From contig JAEZKF010000055.1 of assembly GCA_023415575.1 (NCBI GenBank), forward strand, positions 55,133 to 119,132: a stretch of 64,000 nt of DNA. Reading direction: 5' to 3'. Under the pieces are notes generated by a model. It ran no database searches. It saw only the letters and a program-made list of their open reading frames with translations, and was not told where the DNA came from. Made by a program: the position numbers and the translations under genes. Every line of letters begins with the position of its first letter. Within the stretch, counting starts at the first letter, position 1. This document shows, piece after piece, positions 41,988 through 50,255 of this stretch. This DNA is from Bacillota bacterium. GTDB taxonomy: Bacteria; Bacillota; Clostridia; Oscillospirales; Ruminococcaceae.

Positions 41988-42216
41988 ATGAAAAATGTAA
42001 AATTACCGAGATATGAAGTCTGCAAACGTTATAGCAATCTCACGGCTACTGAACCAGTTGTGGCAAAGTCGTTGCAACCGATGCCGATTTACCGTACAAG
42101 CTCCTTTAACGGATGAACGCGGCATTGTATCACAGGCAATTTCCTACAACATCGCGCTTGATTTCTTCAAACTATATTCAATTCTGCGCTATGGATTTTT
42201 TGGGGTAGGTGCTTAC
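41988..42216 (+). pseudogene. Possible frameshifted coding remnant upstream of the Na/Pi cotransporter
   Basis: ATG 41988 opens a 42-codon frame (...LPRYEVCKRYSNLTATEP...) ending at TGA 42114. The sense then appears to continue in another frame as ERGIVSQAISYNIALDFFKL, which is in phase with the transporter gene. This looks like a small gene broken by an indel and run into the next gene. I do not recognise the family. It could also be a chance open frame. Confidence 0.3.
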
Positions 42217-43683
42217 ATGAACATTACGAATCTAATCGAACTAATTACTGGCATAGCCATGTTCCTGTTCGGGATGACACTGATGGGAGACGGCTTAAAA
42301 CAGGTAGCCGGAAATAAGCTGGAGATCATACTATACAAACTAACGGGGAAACCGTTAAAAGGCCTCCTGTTTGGAGCGGGAGTTACTACGGTAATTCAAT
42401 CTTCATCTGCTACGTCCGTTATGGTCGTTGGATTTGTAAACTCCGGCATGATGAAGGTCAGACAAGCTATTCCTATCGTGCTCGGCGCAATTTTCGGCAC
42501 AAGCATCACTGGCTGGGTTATCTGTCTATCCGCGATTGACGCCGGTTCGGGATGGCTTATACTGTTCTCCAGCGCTACGATAACCTGCGTTACCGCCCTT
42601 GTCGGAATCTACTTTCGTATGTTCTCAAAAGACCGCTTCAAGAACCATCTGGGCAACGTACTGCTTGGTTTTGCGATATTGATGCTTGGTATGTCCGTTA
42701 TGAGTAGCTCTGTAAAGCCTTTGCAGGAAAGCGAAGCATTTATAAGCATTCTCACGCAGTTTTCTAATCCTCTGTTGGGAATTATTGTTGGCGTCGCCTT
42801 TACAAGTATTCTGCAAAGTGCTTCTGCAGCCGTGGGAATATTACAGGCTTTGGCTATGACTGGATTTGTTCAGTTTGAAATGGCGCTTCCCCTCATAATG
42901 GGTATCGCCATCGGAGCATCCGTTCCGGTTCTGCTATCTGCCGTAGGCGCAACCAGGGATGGAAAGCGCACGGCACTAGCTTATCTGACAAGCAACACTA
43001 TTGGTGTATTTCTCAGCGCGACGATTTTCTATGGACTGAACGCTTTGTTGAATTTTTCATTCATGAACGAGACCATGACAATGGTGACGGTAGCAGGCCT
43101 CAACAGCGTTTATCGATTTTTGGTTGTTGCCGTCTTGTTCCCCTTGTATAAGCAGATAGAAGCAATCTCCAACCGTCTTGTTCCCGCCGATAATGAGCAA
43201 ACAGGCGACGATTTGCCGATTAAACCGCTGGAGGAACGCTTTATTGATTACCCCTCCCTTGCCATTGAGCAATGCCGGGATGCAATCAATGATATGGCGC
43301 TGCGGGCAAAAGAAAACATGTTCCTTTCCCTCGGTCTATTAAAAAAGTTCTCTCGGGAAGATTATGAACGTATGCAGTTTATTGAGGAAATAGTTGATCG
43401 ATATGACGACAGGTTGGGAACATACCTTCTGAAAGTTACAAAAAATGAGCTTAATGACGAGCAAAACGAGAGCACAGGTAGATTCCTGCATACCATGTCC
43501 GACTTTGAGAGAATCTCCGACCACGCTATGAATCTCGCGGAAGCCGCAAGAGAAATCCATGAAAAAGAAATCGTTTTTTCTGCCGAAGCCAGACATGAGC
43601 TATCTGTATTAAAGGATGCTGTTGAGGAAATTGTGACAATGGCTATCGATGCTTTTCTCAAAAAACCGCAGTATGTCCTGTGA
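42217..43683 (+). CDS. Na/Pi cotransporter family protein with PhoU-like tail
   Basis: A 488-residue NptA/YjbB-type protein. Residues 1-310 hold two inverted repeats with the QSSSATSVMVVG and QSASAAVGIL motifs that form the Na+/phosphate site; residues 350-488 are a PhoU-like helical domain (IEEIVDRYDDRLGTYLLKVT). It exchanges phosphate across the membrane. ATG 42217 matches the family start (MNITNLIELITGIAMFLFGM); the frame is open upstream to 42013, but that part is unrelated. Confidence 0.92.
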   Translation: MNITNLIELITGIAMFLFGMTLMGDGLKQVAGNKLEIILYKLTGKPLKGLLFGAGVTTVIQSSSATSVMVVGFVNSGMMKVRQAIPIVLGAIFGTSITGWVICLSAIDAGSGWLILFSSATITCVTALVGIYFRMFSKDRFKNHLGNVLLGFAILMLGMSVMSSSVKPLQESEAFISILTQFSNPLLGIIVGVAFTSILQSASAAVGILQALAMTGFVQFEMALPLIMGIAIGASVPVLLSAVGATRDGKRTALAYLTSNTIGVFLSATIFYGLNALLNFSFMNETMTMVTVAGLNSVYRFLVVAVLFPLYKQIEAISNRLVPADNEQTGDDLPIKPLEERFIDYPSLAIEQCRDAINDMALRAKENMFLSLGLLKKFSREDYERMQFIEEIVDRYDDRLGTYLLKVTKNELNDEQNESTGRFLHTMSDFERISDHAMNLAEAAREIHEKEIVFSAEARHELSVLKDAVEEIVTMAIDAFLKKPQYVL

Positions 43684-43709
43684 AGCATATCACAGGACAT
43701 AATCGTTTT
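43672..43709 (+). terminator. Terminator overlapping the end of the Na/Pi gene
   Basis: Perfect 12-bp stem TATGTCCTGTGA (43672-43683) / TCACAGGACATA (43690-43701); the stop codon is inside the stem; TTTT at 43706-43709. Confidence 0.85.
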
Positions 43710-43774
43710 ATGGGCATACGCCGCTAAATCCGTAGAGCAGTTCAGAATCTAGTTAGGAGTGAACCCAAGGGCCA

Positions 43775-44378
43775 ATGGAATTTTGCAAAAAGCTTCAGCA
43801 GCTGCGCAAGCTGCATAACCTGACCCAAGAAGAGCTTGCAGAGGCGCTTTTCGTCTCCCGTACTGCCGTTTCCAAATGGGAATCAGGGCGCGGATACCCC
43901 AGTATTGACTCGCTCAAAGCAATCTCAAAGCAGTTTTCTGTATCGGTTGACGAACTGCTTTCCGGTGATGAGCTCATTGTCCTTGCCGAAACGGATGGCA
44001 GGGAAAAACAAGAACCATCTGCGATTTGGTGTTCGGAATCCTCGACTGCACCATGGCTCTGATGTTCTTCCTGCCCTTTTTCGGGCAGCGGGGAGAGGAT
44101 ATGGTCTATATGGTTTCACTGCTAAACCTCTCTGACACCGAGGCGTATATTCGCATTCCGTATATGGTGCTTATATCGTTGACAGTCGTGTTTGGAGTTG
44201 CGATTATTACTTTTCAATCCTTTCAAAACCGGCTGTGGTTAAAAAGTAAGCTGGTTGTTTCTCTTGTCCTCAGTGCCTTAGGAGTAACCTTCTTGTGATG
44301 AGCATGCAGCCCTATGCCGCCGTGTTTGTGTTTGGTATGCTGATTGTAAAGGGCGTTTTATTCATAAAACAGCGATGA
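43775..44378 (+). pseudogene. XRE-family membrane regulator broken by two frameshifts
   Basis: The first frame (from ATG 43775) encodes a clean XRE helix-turn-helix: LRKLHNLTQEELAEALFVSR and TAVSKWESGRGYPSID. Around the A5 run at 44009 the sense moves to another frame (TICDLVFGILDCTMALMFFL...), which continues through three membrane segments to 44298. A second shift near 44295 leads into MSMQPYAAVFVFGMLIVKG, ending at TGA 44378. Adding one base at each point restores a 201-residue protein, a common clostridial HTH-plus-membrane type. Sequencing error is the alternative. Confidence 0.85.
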
Positions 44379-44475
44379 CACGAATCGTGTCATGGATGTG
44401 ACGGAGTGATTCTTTCATTGTCTTATGCCCCATGATAGGCTCATGACACATACCAAATCAAACAGGAGTGTACAA

Positions 44476-45159
44476 ATGAAAAAGAGCAATCGAATCAACT
44501 TTATTGTAACAGGGCTATTCCTTCTATTATTTATCGCGTTGACCGTAGCGCTTGGGCATGTGGATGTGCAGCCCATTGGGCCAGATGGTTCTACCGTCGG
44601 ATTTGCCAGCCTAAACGGATGGGTGTCTGAGAAACTCGGAGTAAATATGCTTCTCTACACCATCACAGATTTGCTTGGCCTTGTGATAATTCTTTACGCC
44701 TTTTGCTTTGCCGTACTTGGAATAGTGCAGCTTATTACGAGGAAGAGCATAAAGCGCGTGGATTACAGCATACTGGTTCTGGGTGGGTTTTATCTGCTGG
44801 TTATTGTTGCTTTTGCGTTCTTTGAGTTTAACGTCATAAACTATAGACCGACACTGATTGAGGGACGCTTGGAGGCCTCGTTTCCGTCTTCTACCACGAT
44901 GCTCGTCATGTGTATCATCCCTACGGCCATCATGCAGTTTAACCGCTTGATTAAAACGAAGAAAGCAAGAATTACAGTGAACACGTTTACTGCTGCTTTA
45001 GGCCTTATCTCCGTGTTTGGCCGTATTTTCTCAGGTGTTCATTGGATTACCGATATTCTCGGAGGCTTTCTCTTAAGCCTTACACTTGTTACCCTATATT
45101 ACTCGGTTAATAAGCTCATAGAATCAAAACTGCAAGATCCCGATAACATTCAGGCCTAG
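44476..45159 (+). CDS. PAP2 family phosphatase-like membrane protein
   Basis: A 227-residue protein with about six helices. PAP2 motif C1 is present in weak form (YRP at 123-125), C3 is SGVHWITDILGG (H189, D193). Motif C2, normally PSGH or PSSH, reads PSSTT, so the usual His is Thr140. ATG 44476 with AGGAG 9 bp upstream. The family removes phosphate from lipid phosphates such as undecaprenyl-PP; without the C2 His the activity may be low. Confidence 0.82.
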   Translation: MKKSNRINFIVTGLFLLLFIALTVALGHVDVQPIGPDGSTVGFASLNGWVSEKLGVNMLLYTITDLLGLVIILYAFCFAVLGIVQLITRKSIKRVDYSILVLGGFYLLVIVAFAFFEFNVINYRPTLIEGRLEASFPSSTTMLVMCIIPTAIMQFNRLIKTKKARITVNTFTAALGLISVFGRIFSGVHWITDILGGFLLSLTLVTLYYSVNKLIESKLQDPDNIQA

Positions 45160-45197
45160 ATGGTGACGGAAAACATAATACGGTAGAGAAAACAAGC

Positions 45198-45231
45198 AGA
45201 GCCCGCCATCTTTTCCGAGAGCGGGCTCTTG
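45198..45231 (+). terminator. Terminator of the PAP2 gene
   Basis: AGAGCCCGC (45198-45206) / GCGGGCTCT (45221-45229), 14-nt loop, short T-run. Confidence 0.7.
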
Positions 45232-45270
45232 CAGGTTTCATACAAAGACTGAACGTTTTAGAGAGAATCA

Positions 45271-45298
45271 AAAAACAGCCCCGCTGAGGCTGTCTTTT
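45271..45298 (-). terminator. Terminator of the DUF378 gene
   Basis: ACAGCC (45275-45280) / GGCTGT (45288-45293) with T-runs on both sides; six T on the minus strand. Confidence 0.75.
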
Positions 45299-45340
45299 GA
45301 GCTAGTATTATGAGATTGTGTTAACAACCTTTTTATGCTG

Positions 45341-45553
45341 CTATCTGGGGTTGTGTTCCGCAAGCTCATCCTTGCGAAATAGCAGTGAAATGCACCAGAT
45401 GCCAGCGAGCGCTACAAGGGTGTAGACAATCCTGCTTAAGATAGCTGTCTGTCCGCCGAAAATCCACGCAACAATGTCAAAGCTGAATATACCGATGCTT
45501 CCCCAGTTTAAGGCGCCGATAATCACCAGTATCAGTGATATCCTGTCAAGCAT
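45341..45553 (-). CDS. DUF378 small membrane protein
   Basis: A 70-residue protein with two helices: LILVIIGALNWGSIGIFSFD is the DUF378 signature, followed by IVYTLVALAGIWCISLLF. Function is unknown. AAGGAG lies 10 bp before ATG 45553 and a terminator follows, so it is a single-gene unit. Confidence 0.85.
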   Translation of the reverse strand: MLDRISLILVIIGALNWGSIGIFSFDIVAWIFGGQTAILSRIVYTLVALAGIWCISLLFRKDELAEHNPR

Positions 45554-45710
45554 GTGTATTCATCTCCTTTTTTGGGTATAGATATAGCGTAGCGCTATCT
45601 CTGCAATATTGCAGATAACCCTATTTTTCCGAAAAATGCGCAGATTATGCGTAATGCATTCTTCAAGCGTGATGACTACATTAAAACAGACATAGGATAT
45701 TCATTTCGAC

Positions 45711-46325
45711 CTATTCAGTTTTGCCGCGGTTTTTCAAACGCTCGTAAAGCTCCCATAGCTTAAACCGGATGGCGTAGCTGCCGTTTTCGGTTACAATGCG
45801 CAGTTCATCATCGGTTAAGACCTCTGAAAGCTCAATTTCCTCAGATGCAGCAGGCAGACACATGGGCGGGAATACCACGCACCACCAGTTTTGCCCCTTT
45901 GCTTCACCTAGGCGGATGCAGAGTGCATCATACCGGCCGGCGGGCAGGGTCACACTGTTATAGGTGCGGGTGTTAAACCAACGCTTTTCAATCGATGCGT
46001 GCGCCGTATAGGAAAAGCCCTGTTCGGCCAGTAACTCGTTGGCCTTGGCTTCAATAAGCGGCAGGCGAGCAGAAATATCAGCCTTAGCCTGTTCCTTCTC
46101 CTCGCCGTCAAACAGCAGATTGCCGCATGTTTTCAGAATATGGTCACGTACACTCAGCTTAATGCGCTGGTCAATTTCGTTGTCGGAGTTTGCAATCACA
46201 TGCAGGCGCAAGAGCTTGCTGTTAATCTGCTCACATTCCTTGCTAAACTGTGTAAAGCCCGACAGCAGGGTGGTGAGGATGGCAAGTAACAACCCAATGA
46301 GCAATGCCGATTCCGTTTTTTTCAT
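45711..46325 (-). CDS. spoIIR: Stage II sporulation protein R
   Basis: A 204-residue secreted protein: N-terminal signal/anchor helix (LLIGLLLAILTTLLSG), LLRLHVIANSDNEIDQRIKL, and QNWWCVVFPPMCLP, which are the SpoIIR signatures. Made in the forespore, it signals across the septum to SpoIIGA to release SigE in the mother cell. It stands alone, flanked by hairpins. A weak SigF-like element upstream was seen but is not convincing. Confidence 0.93.
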   Translation of the reverse strand: MKKTESALLIGLLLAILTTLLSGFTQFSKECEQINSKLLRLHVIANSDNEIDQRIKLSVRDHILKTCGNLLFDGEEKEQAKADISARLPLIEAKANELLAEQGFSYTAHASIEKRWFNTRTYNSVTLPAGRYDALCIRLGEAKGQNWWCVVFPPMCLPAASEEIELSEVLTDDELRIVTENGSYAIRFKLWELYERLKNRGKTE

Positions 46326-46329
46326 ATGT

Positions 46330-46386
46330 AAAAACCGTCCTTTGCTGATGAATTACCAATTATCACCAGTAATATGGACGGTTTTT
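46330..46386. terminator. Long hairpin between ispE and spoIIR
   Basis: AAAAACCGTCC (46330-46340) / GGACGGTTTTT (46376-46386), perfect 11-bp stem with a 35-nt loop. Works as a terminator of ispE on the minus strand; it also lies in the spoIIR 5' region. Confidence 0.7.
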
Positions 46387-46428
46387 TGTGCTTTTATTCA
46401 ATTGTGCATTTTTCTTGCCTTTTTAACG

Positions 46429-47307
46429 TTACTGTAGCACTGCCCCGTGCGCACAGGGCGTAGTCAAAAAGACCTCATCAACCTGCTCTTTAAGTCTTGC
46501 AAAGCAATGCTTGGCATCCGATTTATCAGAAAACAGCCCGAACACAGCGCTGCCGCTGCCGGTCATCAGTGCGCCCAGGGCACCTTCGGCAAGCATTACC
46601 GATTTAATCTGAGCTACCTCAGGCAAAGGGCATACCGCTTCAAAAACGTTTCGCATAAGCCTGCCCACCTCAGTAAGGTTACCGGCGATTAGGGCCGCTG
46701 CAAGCGCATCATTATCGGGTCTGTCCAAAGCAGGAGAAGCGTCATATCTCGCGTACGCCTCAACAGTGCTGATGCCCGCATTGGGCTTTGCAATGACAAT
46801 GTAACATTCGGGAAGGGTAGGCAGGGGCTGCAGAATCTCGCCGATACCCTCGGCCAATGCTGCGCCGCCCACGATGCAAAACGGCACGTCCGCACCGAGC
46901 GTAAGACCCAATTCACACAGCGCGCGTGTGTCAAGCTTTGAATCAAACAACTCATTGAGTCCGACAAGTGCTGCGGCTGCATCGGCGCTGCCTCCGCCAA
47001 GGCCTGCCTGCATGGGAATTTCCTTAACCAGCTGAATCCGCACACCCGCACCAGTGATGCCCTGATGTGCAAAAAACTGCTTTGCTGCACGCACAACAAG
47101 GTTGTCATCACCTATAGGAAGCTCACCGCGCTCACTGTAGCAGTGAAGCTCCACCGCTTCACAGTCTATCCGTGTCAGGGTCAGATGATCGTGCAGGGCT
47201 ACCGAATGCATGATCATGCTTAAAAAATGGTAGCCGTCATGCCGCCTGCCTGTGATGTCCAGCGACAGATTGATCTTTGCGGGCGCTATAACCCGACATT
47301 CATGCAT
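46429..47307 (-). CDS. ispE: 4-diphosphocytidyl-2-C-methyl-D-erythritol kinase
   Basis: A 292-residue GHMP kinase: VIAPAKINLSLDITGRRHDGYH at the start, the ATP loop PMQAGLGGGSADAAAAL, catalytic Asp in GADVPFCIVGGAALAEG, and LMTGSGSAVFGLF. It phosphorylates CDP-ME in the MEP isoprenoid pathway. AAGG precedes ATG 47307, and it is 39 bp downstream of the aminotransferase gene. Confidence 0.94.
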   Translation of the reverse strand: MHECRVIAPAKINLSLDITGRRHDGYHFLSMIMHSVALHDHLTLTRIDCEAVELHCYSERGELPIGDDNLVVRAAKQFFAHQGITGAGVRIQLVKEIPMQAGLGGGSADAAAALVGLNELFDSKLDTRALCELGLTLGADVPFCIVGGAALAEGIGEILQPLPTLPECYIVIAKPNAGISTVEAYARYDASPALDRPDNDALAAALIAGNLTEVGRLMRNVFEAVCPLPEVAQIKSVMLAEGALGALMTGSGSAVFGLFSDKSDAKHCFARLKEQVDEVFLTTPCAHGAVLQ

Positions 47308-47346
47308 GGCCTTTTCACCCCATTATTCGGCAGGGATTTGATGCAC

Positions 47347-48513
47347 CTAAAGACTATTGATAAACAGCTCAATCCGCTTGAGTGCTTCGATGATATGGTC
47401 AATGGAGTATGAGTAGGAAACGCGGATATATCCTTCGCCGCAATCGCCGAATGCGTTGCCCGGTACCACGGCAATCTTCTGTGAATACAAAAGCTTTTCG
47501 CAAAACTCCTCTGATTTTAGACCGGTGCTCTTGATGCAGGGGAAGACGTAGAATGCACCCTCCGGCTCAAAGCAGGAAAGCCCCATCTTGTTAAACGAGT
47601 CCACCATCAGACGGCGGCGCATGTCGTACTCCTCAACCATCATGCGTATCTGGGTGTCGCAATGGCGCACCGCCTCAATGGCTGCATACTGGCTGGTAGA
47701 CGGCGCACACATAATGGCAAACTGATGAATCTTGGTCATCTGAGAAAGAATCGGCTCTGGTGCGCAGGCGTATCCAAGCCGCCAGCCCGTCATGGAATAA
47801 GACTTTGAAAAGCCGTTTACCACGATGGTGCGCTCCCACATACCCTCAAGCGATGCAATCGACACATGGGTTGACGAGTATGTAAGCTCCGAATATATCT
47901 CATCGCTGAGTACCATGATGTCAGTCCCGCGCAGGACCTCGGCAATCGCCTCCAGATGCTCCTTGCGCATAACAGCGCCAGTGGGGTTGTTGGGGTAGGG
48001 GAGGATGAGCAGTTTTGCTTTGGGGGTAATCTTCTCGCGCAGCGCCTCCGGTGTCAGGCGGAAGTTATCCTCCTGCTTGGTGACAATCGGCACCGAAACG
48101 CCGCCTGTCAGGTTGACAATCGGGGTGTAGCACACAAAGCAGGGTTCGGGAATAAGAACCTCATCGCCGGGGTTTACCAAGGCGCGGATGGCAATGTCAA
48201 TCGCCTCGGACCCGCCTACCGTTACCACAATCTCATTCTTGGGGTCGTATGTTAAGTTGAATCTGCGTTTTTGGTAGTTCGCAAGCTCCTTGCGCAGCTC
48301 AAACAGTCCCCAGTTGGAGGTATAGCGGGTGTGTCCCTGCTCCAGGGAGGCAATCGCCGCATCGCGGATTACCCATGGCGTTTGAAAGTCAGGTTCACCA
48401 ACACCAAGCGAGATGACGCCATCCATCTCGTTGGCGATATCAAAGAATTTGCGGATGCCCGAGGGCTTGATGTTCACAACGCGCTCGGACAACACCTTAT
48501 TGTAGTCTATCAC
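47347..48513 (-). CDS. Class I/II PLP aminotransferase (AlaT/PatA-like)
   Basis: A 388-residue fold-type I aminotransferase: PNNPTGAVM, SDEIYSELTY, and the PLP lysine in VVNGFSKSYSMTGWRLGY. The family includes alanine and aspartate/acetyldiaminopimelate aminotransferases. The Lrp-type gene overlapping its start recalls Bacillus alaR-alaT, which suggests alanine metabolism (inference). The start is GTG 48513 and overlaps the regulator's stop by 4 bp. Confidence 0.9.
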   Translation of the reverse strand: MIDYNKVLSERVVNIKPSGIRKFFDIANEMDGVISLGVGEPDFQTPWVIRDAAIASLEQGHTRYTSNWGLFELRKELANYQKRRFNLTYDPKNEIVVTVGGSEAIDIAIRALVNPGDEVLIPEPCFVCYTPIVNLTGGVSVPIVTKQEDNFRLTPEALREKITPKAKLLILPYPNNPTGAVMRKEHLEAIAEVLRGTDIMVLSDEIYSELTYSSTHVSIASLEGMWERTIVVNGFSKSYSMTGWRLGYACAPEPILSQMTKIHQFAIMCAPSTSQYAAIEAVRHCDTQIRMMVEEYDMRRRLMVDSFNKMGLSCFEPEGAFYVFPCIKSTGLKSEEFCEKLLYSQKIAVVPGNAFGDCGEGYIRVSYSYSIDHIIEALKRIELFINSL

Positions 48514-48989
48514 AGCGAAGCGTTCCCCCTCTCATCCTTGATATCGTCGCAGAGCACGAAACCATCATCCTTATAGCGACGAAGCACAAAGTGAGTGGTG
48601 GTGGACAAAACCGAATCCATCGGTGCTAAGCGGTGGGCAACAAACAGGGCAATCTCCTGAAAGGTCTTGCCGGATACCATAACAGCAAGGTCATAACCGC
48701 CGGACATCAAGAAGACGCTCTCCACATGGTCAAACTGCATGACCTTTTTGGCAATCTCCTCAAAGCCCAAATCGCGCTTTGGTGTAACGCGCAGCTCAAT
48801 GAGTGCGGTAACCCGGTCGATGCCTGCCCGCTCCCAATCTATGAGTGCCTTATAACCGCGAATGACTCCGTCTGCTTCATATTTTGCCACGGCGGCGGCG
48901 ACGTCCTGTGCCGATGCGCCCAGCATAACGGCGATCTGCTCGTTCGATAAACGTGCGTTTTTGTCAAGAATCTTTAGAAGCTTTTCCAT
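48510..48989 (-). CDS. Lrp/AsnC family transcription regulator
   Basis: A 159-residue protein: N-terminal winged helix (LLKILDKNARLSNEQIAVML) and C-terminal RAM ligand-binding domain (ALIELRVTPKRDLGFEEIAK; FLMSGGYDLAVMVSG). ATG 48989 is used because GTG 49001 overlaps the GGAG site. Lrp proteins sense amino acids; here the likely target is the downstream aminotransferase gene. Confidence 0.92.
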   Translation of the reverse strand: MEKLLKILDKNARLSNEQIAVMLGASAQDVAAAVAKYEADGVIRGYKALIDWERAGIDRVTALIELRVTPKRDLGFEEIAKKVMQFDHVESVFLMSGGYDLAVMVSGKTFQEIALFVAHRLAPMDSVLSTTTHFVLRRYKDDGFVLCDDIKDERGNASL

Positions 48990-49059
48990 GACAACAGTCA
49001 CTCCAGTTCATTTCATAATTTTATTATAAAAACGCGCAAAGGCGTCCTTATTCGCGAGT

Positions 49060-49878
49060 TTACTTTAAGTCAATCAGCATAGGGGTGCGCGAAAGGTAAA
49101 GCGCAAACTGCTCAAAACCGGCATCCGCCGCTATCTGCATGCCATCCTGAATGTTCTTACCCACATCGACCGAGCGGTGGCCGTCCGACCCGATGGTGAC
49201 ATATTCTCCGCCAAGCTCTTTAAAACGCTTTACGATGGATAAGGGAGGAAGGGTTGTTCCAAGCCCCTGCCTAAAGCCGGAGGTGTTAATCTCCAGTGCC
49301 TTGCCGTTATGGGCGAGTGTTTTTAAGATTTCATCGATGATGTCCGAGTAACGCGAAAGGTTCACCTCAATGCCGCCGGCGGTCAGATACCGGATGGGGT
49401 AGTTAAGATGCGCAAGGCTGTCAAACTGGTTCCAGCGAGCGATAGCAAGTACATCTTCAAAATAGCTCTGCAGCATCGAGTCGATTTCCGCTTCACTTAG
49501 GTCGGAGTAATCAAGATAGAAGTAATCCGCGCCGCTTCTTGAATTATGCATTGACGCGAGCACAAAGTCAAACTTATACTCGGAAAGAAGTTTCTGAGAG
49601 ATTTCTAAGTTTGCAAGCGGCTGTCCAAGCTCAATGCCGGCCGAGACAATCAGACTGCCGCGGAAAACCGATTTTGCCTTCAGACATTCAAAATTAGATT
49701 GCCGAATTGAAATGTGATAGCGCCCGCCTTCAAAGTTGTCAACCTCACAATGGTCAGTAATGGCGATACCGCGCAGACCCGTTGCCAACGCGCGCTCGCA
49801 CATATAGGTGATTGATTCGCGAGCGTCGGGGGAATTGTCTGAGTGTGTATGACTATCGTAAAGATTAGCAAAATTCAT
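49060..49878 (-). CDS. PHP-family phosphatase (histidinol-phosphatase HisK type)
   Basis: A 272-residue PHP-domain protein: metal motif YDSHTHSDNSPD at the start, AITDHCE, the later LASMHNS, HLNYPIRYL and C-terminal TIGSDGHRSVDVG supply the nine-ligand metal site. Typical HisK enzymes hydrolyse histidinol phosphate; other PHP phosphatases act on nucleotides. No his genes are nearby, so the substrate is open. ATG 49878 with GGAAGGAG at 7 bp is preferred over the longer frame. Confidence 0.87.
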   Translation of the reverse strand: MNFANLYDSHTHSDNSPDARESITYMCERALATGLRGIAITDHCEVDNFEGGRYHISIRQSNFECLKAKSVFRGSLIVSAGIELGQPLANLEISQKLLSEYKFDFVLASMHNSRSGADYFYLDYSDLSEAEIDSMLQSYFEDVLAIARWNQFDSLAHLNYPIRYLTAGGIEVNLSRYSDIIDEILKTLAHNGKALEINTSGFRQGLGTTLPPLSIVKRFKELGGEYVTIGSDGHRSVDVGKNIQDGMQIAADAGFEQFALYLSRTPMLIDLK

Positions 49879-50255
49879 CGCGAAGCTCCTTCCCAAGTGA
49901 CCAAGACCGCAGTAAACACCTGCCGAAAACTGCCTATATGAAACTATAATAACACAATTAAAACTAAAATTATAGATGACAAAATGCCAACTTGTATGGA
50001 ACTGGCCACAAAGATTTGGTGATTTTTCCTTGAAAATCACAAAACAATTGCATTTATCTGTTGGTTTGTCCGATTTTTCATGGAGTTATCCCATATATGA
50101 TTATGCCGGAAGAATTGTTTTGAGGTTGATTTATTCTAAGGCCAATATATGATATAATGTTTTCAAAACATCATTGCGTATCTATTTTGGCATATGGATT
50201 TCTTAACAAAGCATCTGACTTACATAATAGACAAGCATACACTGCGGAGGAAGCT
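49879..50255. other. 377-bp divergent intergenic region
   Basis: AT-rich gap between divergent genes. On the plus strand an extended -10 TGATATAAT (50150-50158) lies about 98 bp before the DnaD-like gene; TTGATT at 50126 is 21 bp from it, a long spacer. No gene or hairpin of note is seen. Confidence 0.5.

Noticed and set aside
46340..46400. SigF-like promoter for spoIIR (CCATA, 15-bp gap, GGTAATTCAT on the minus strand)
   Set aside because: One -35 mismatch and two -10 mismatches, and it lies in the loop and arm of the hairpin; too weak without alignment of relatives.
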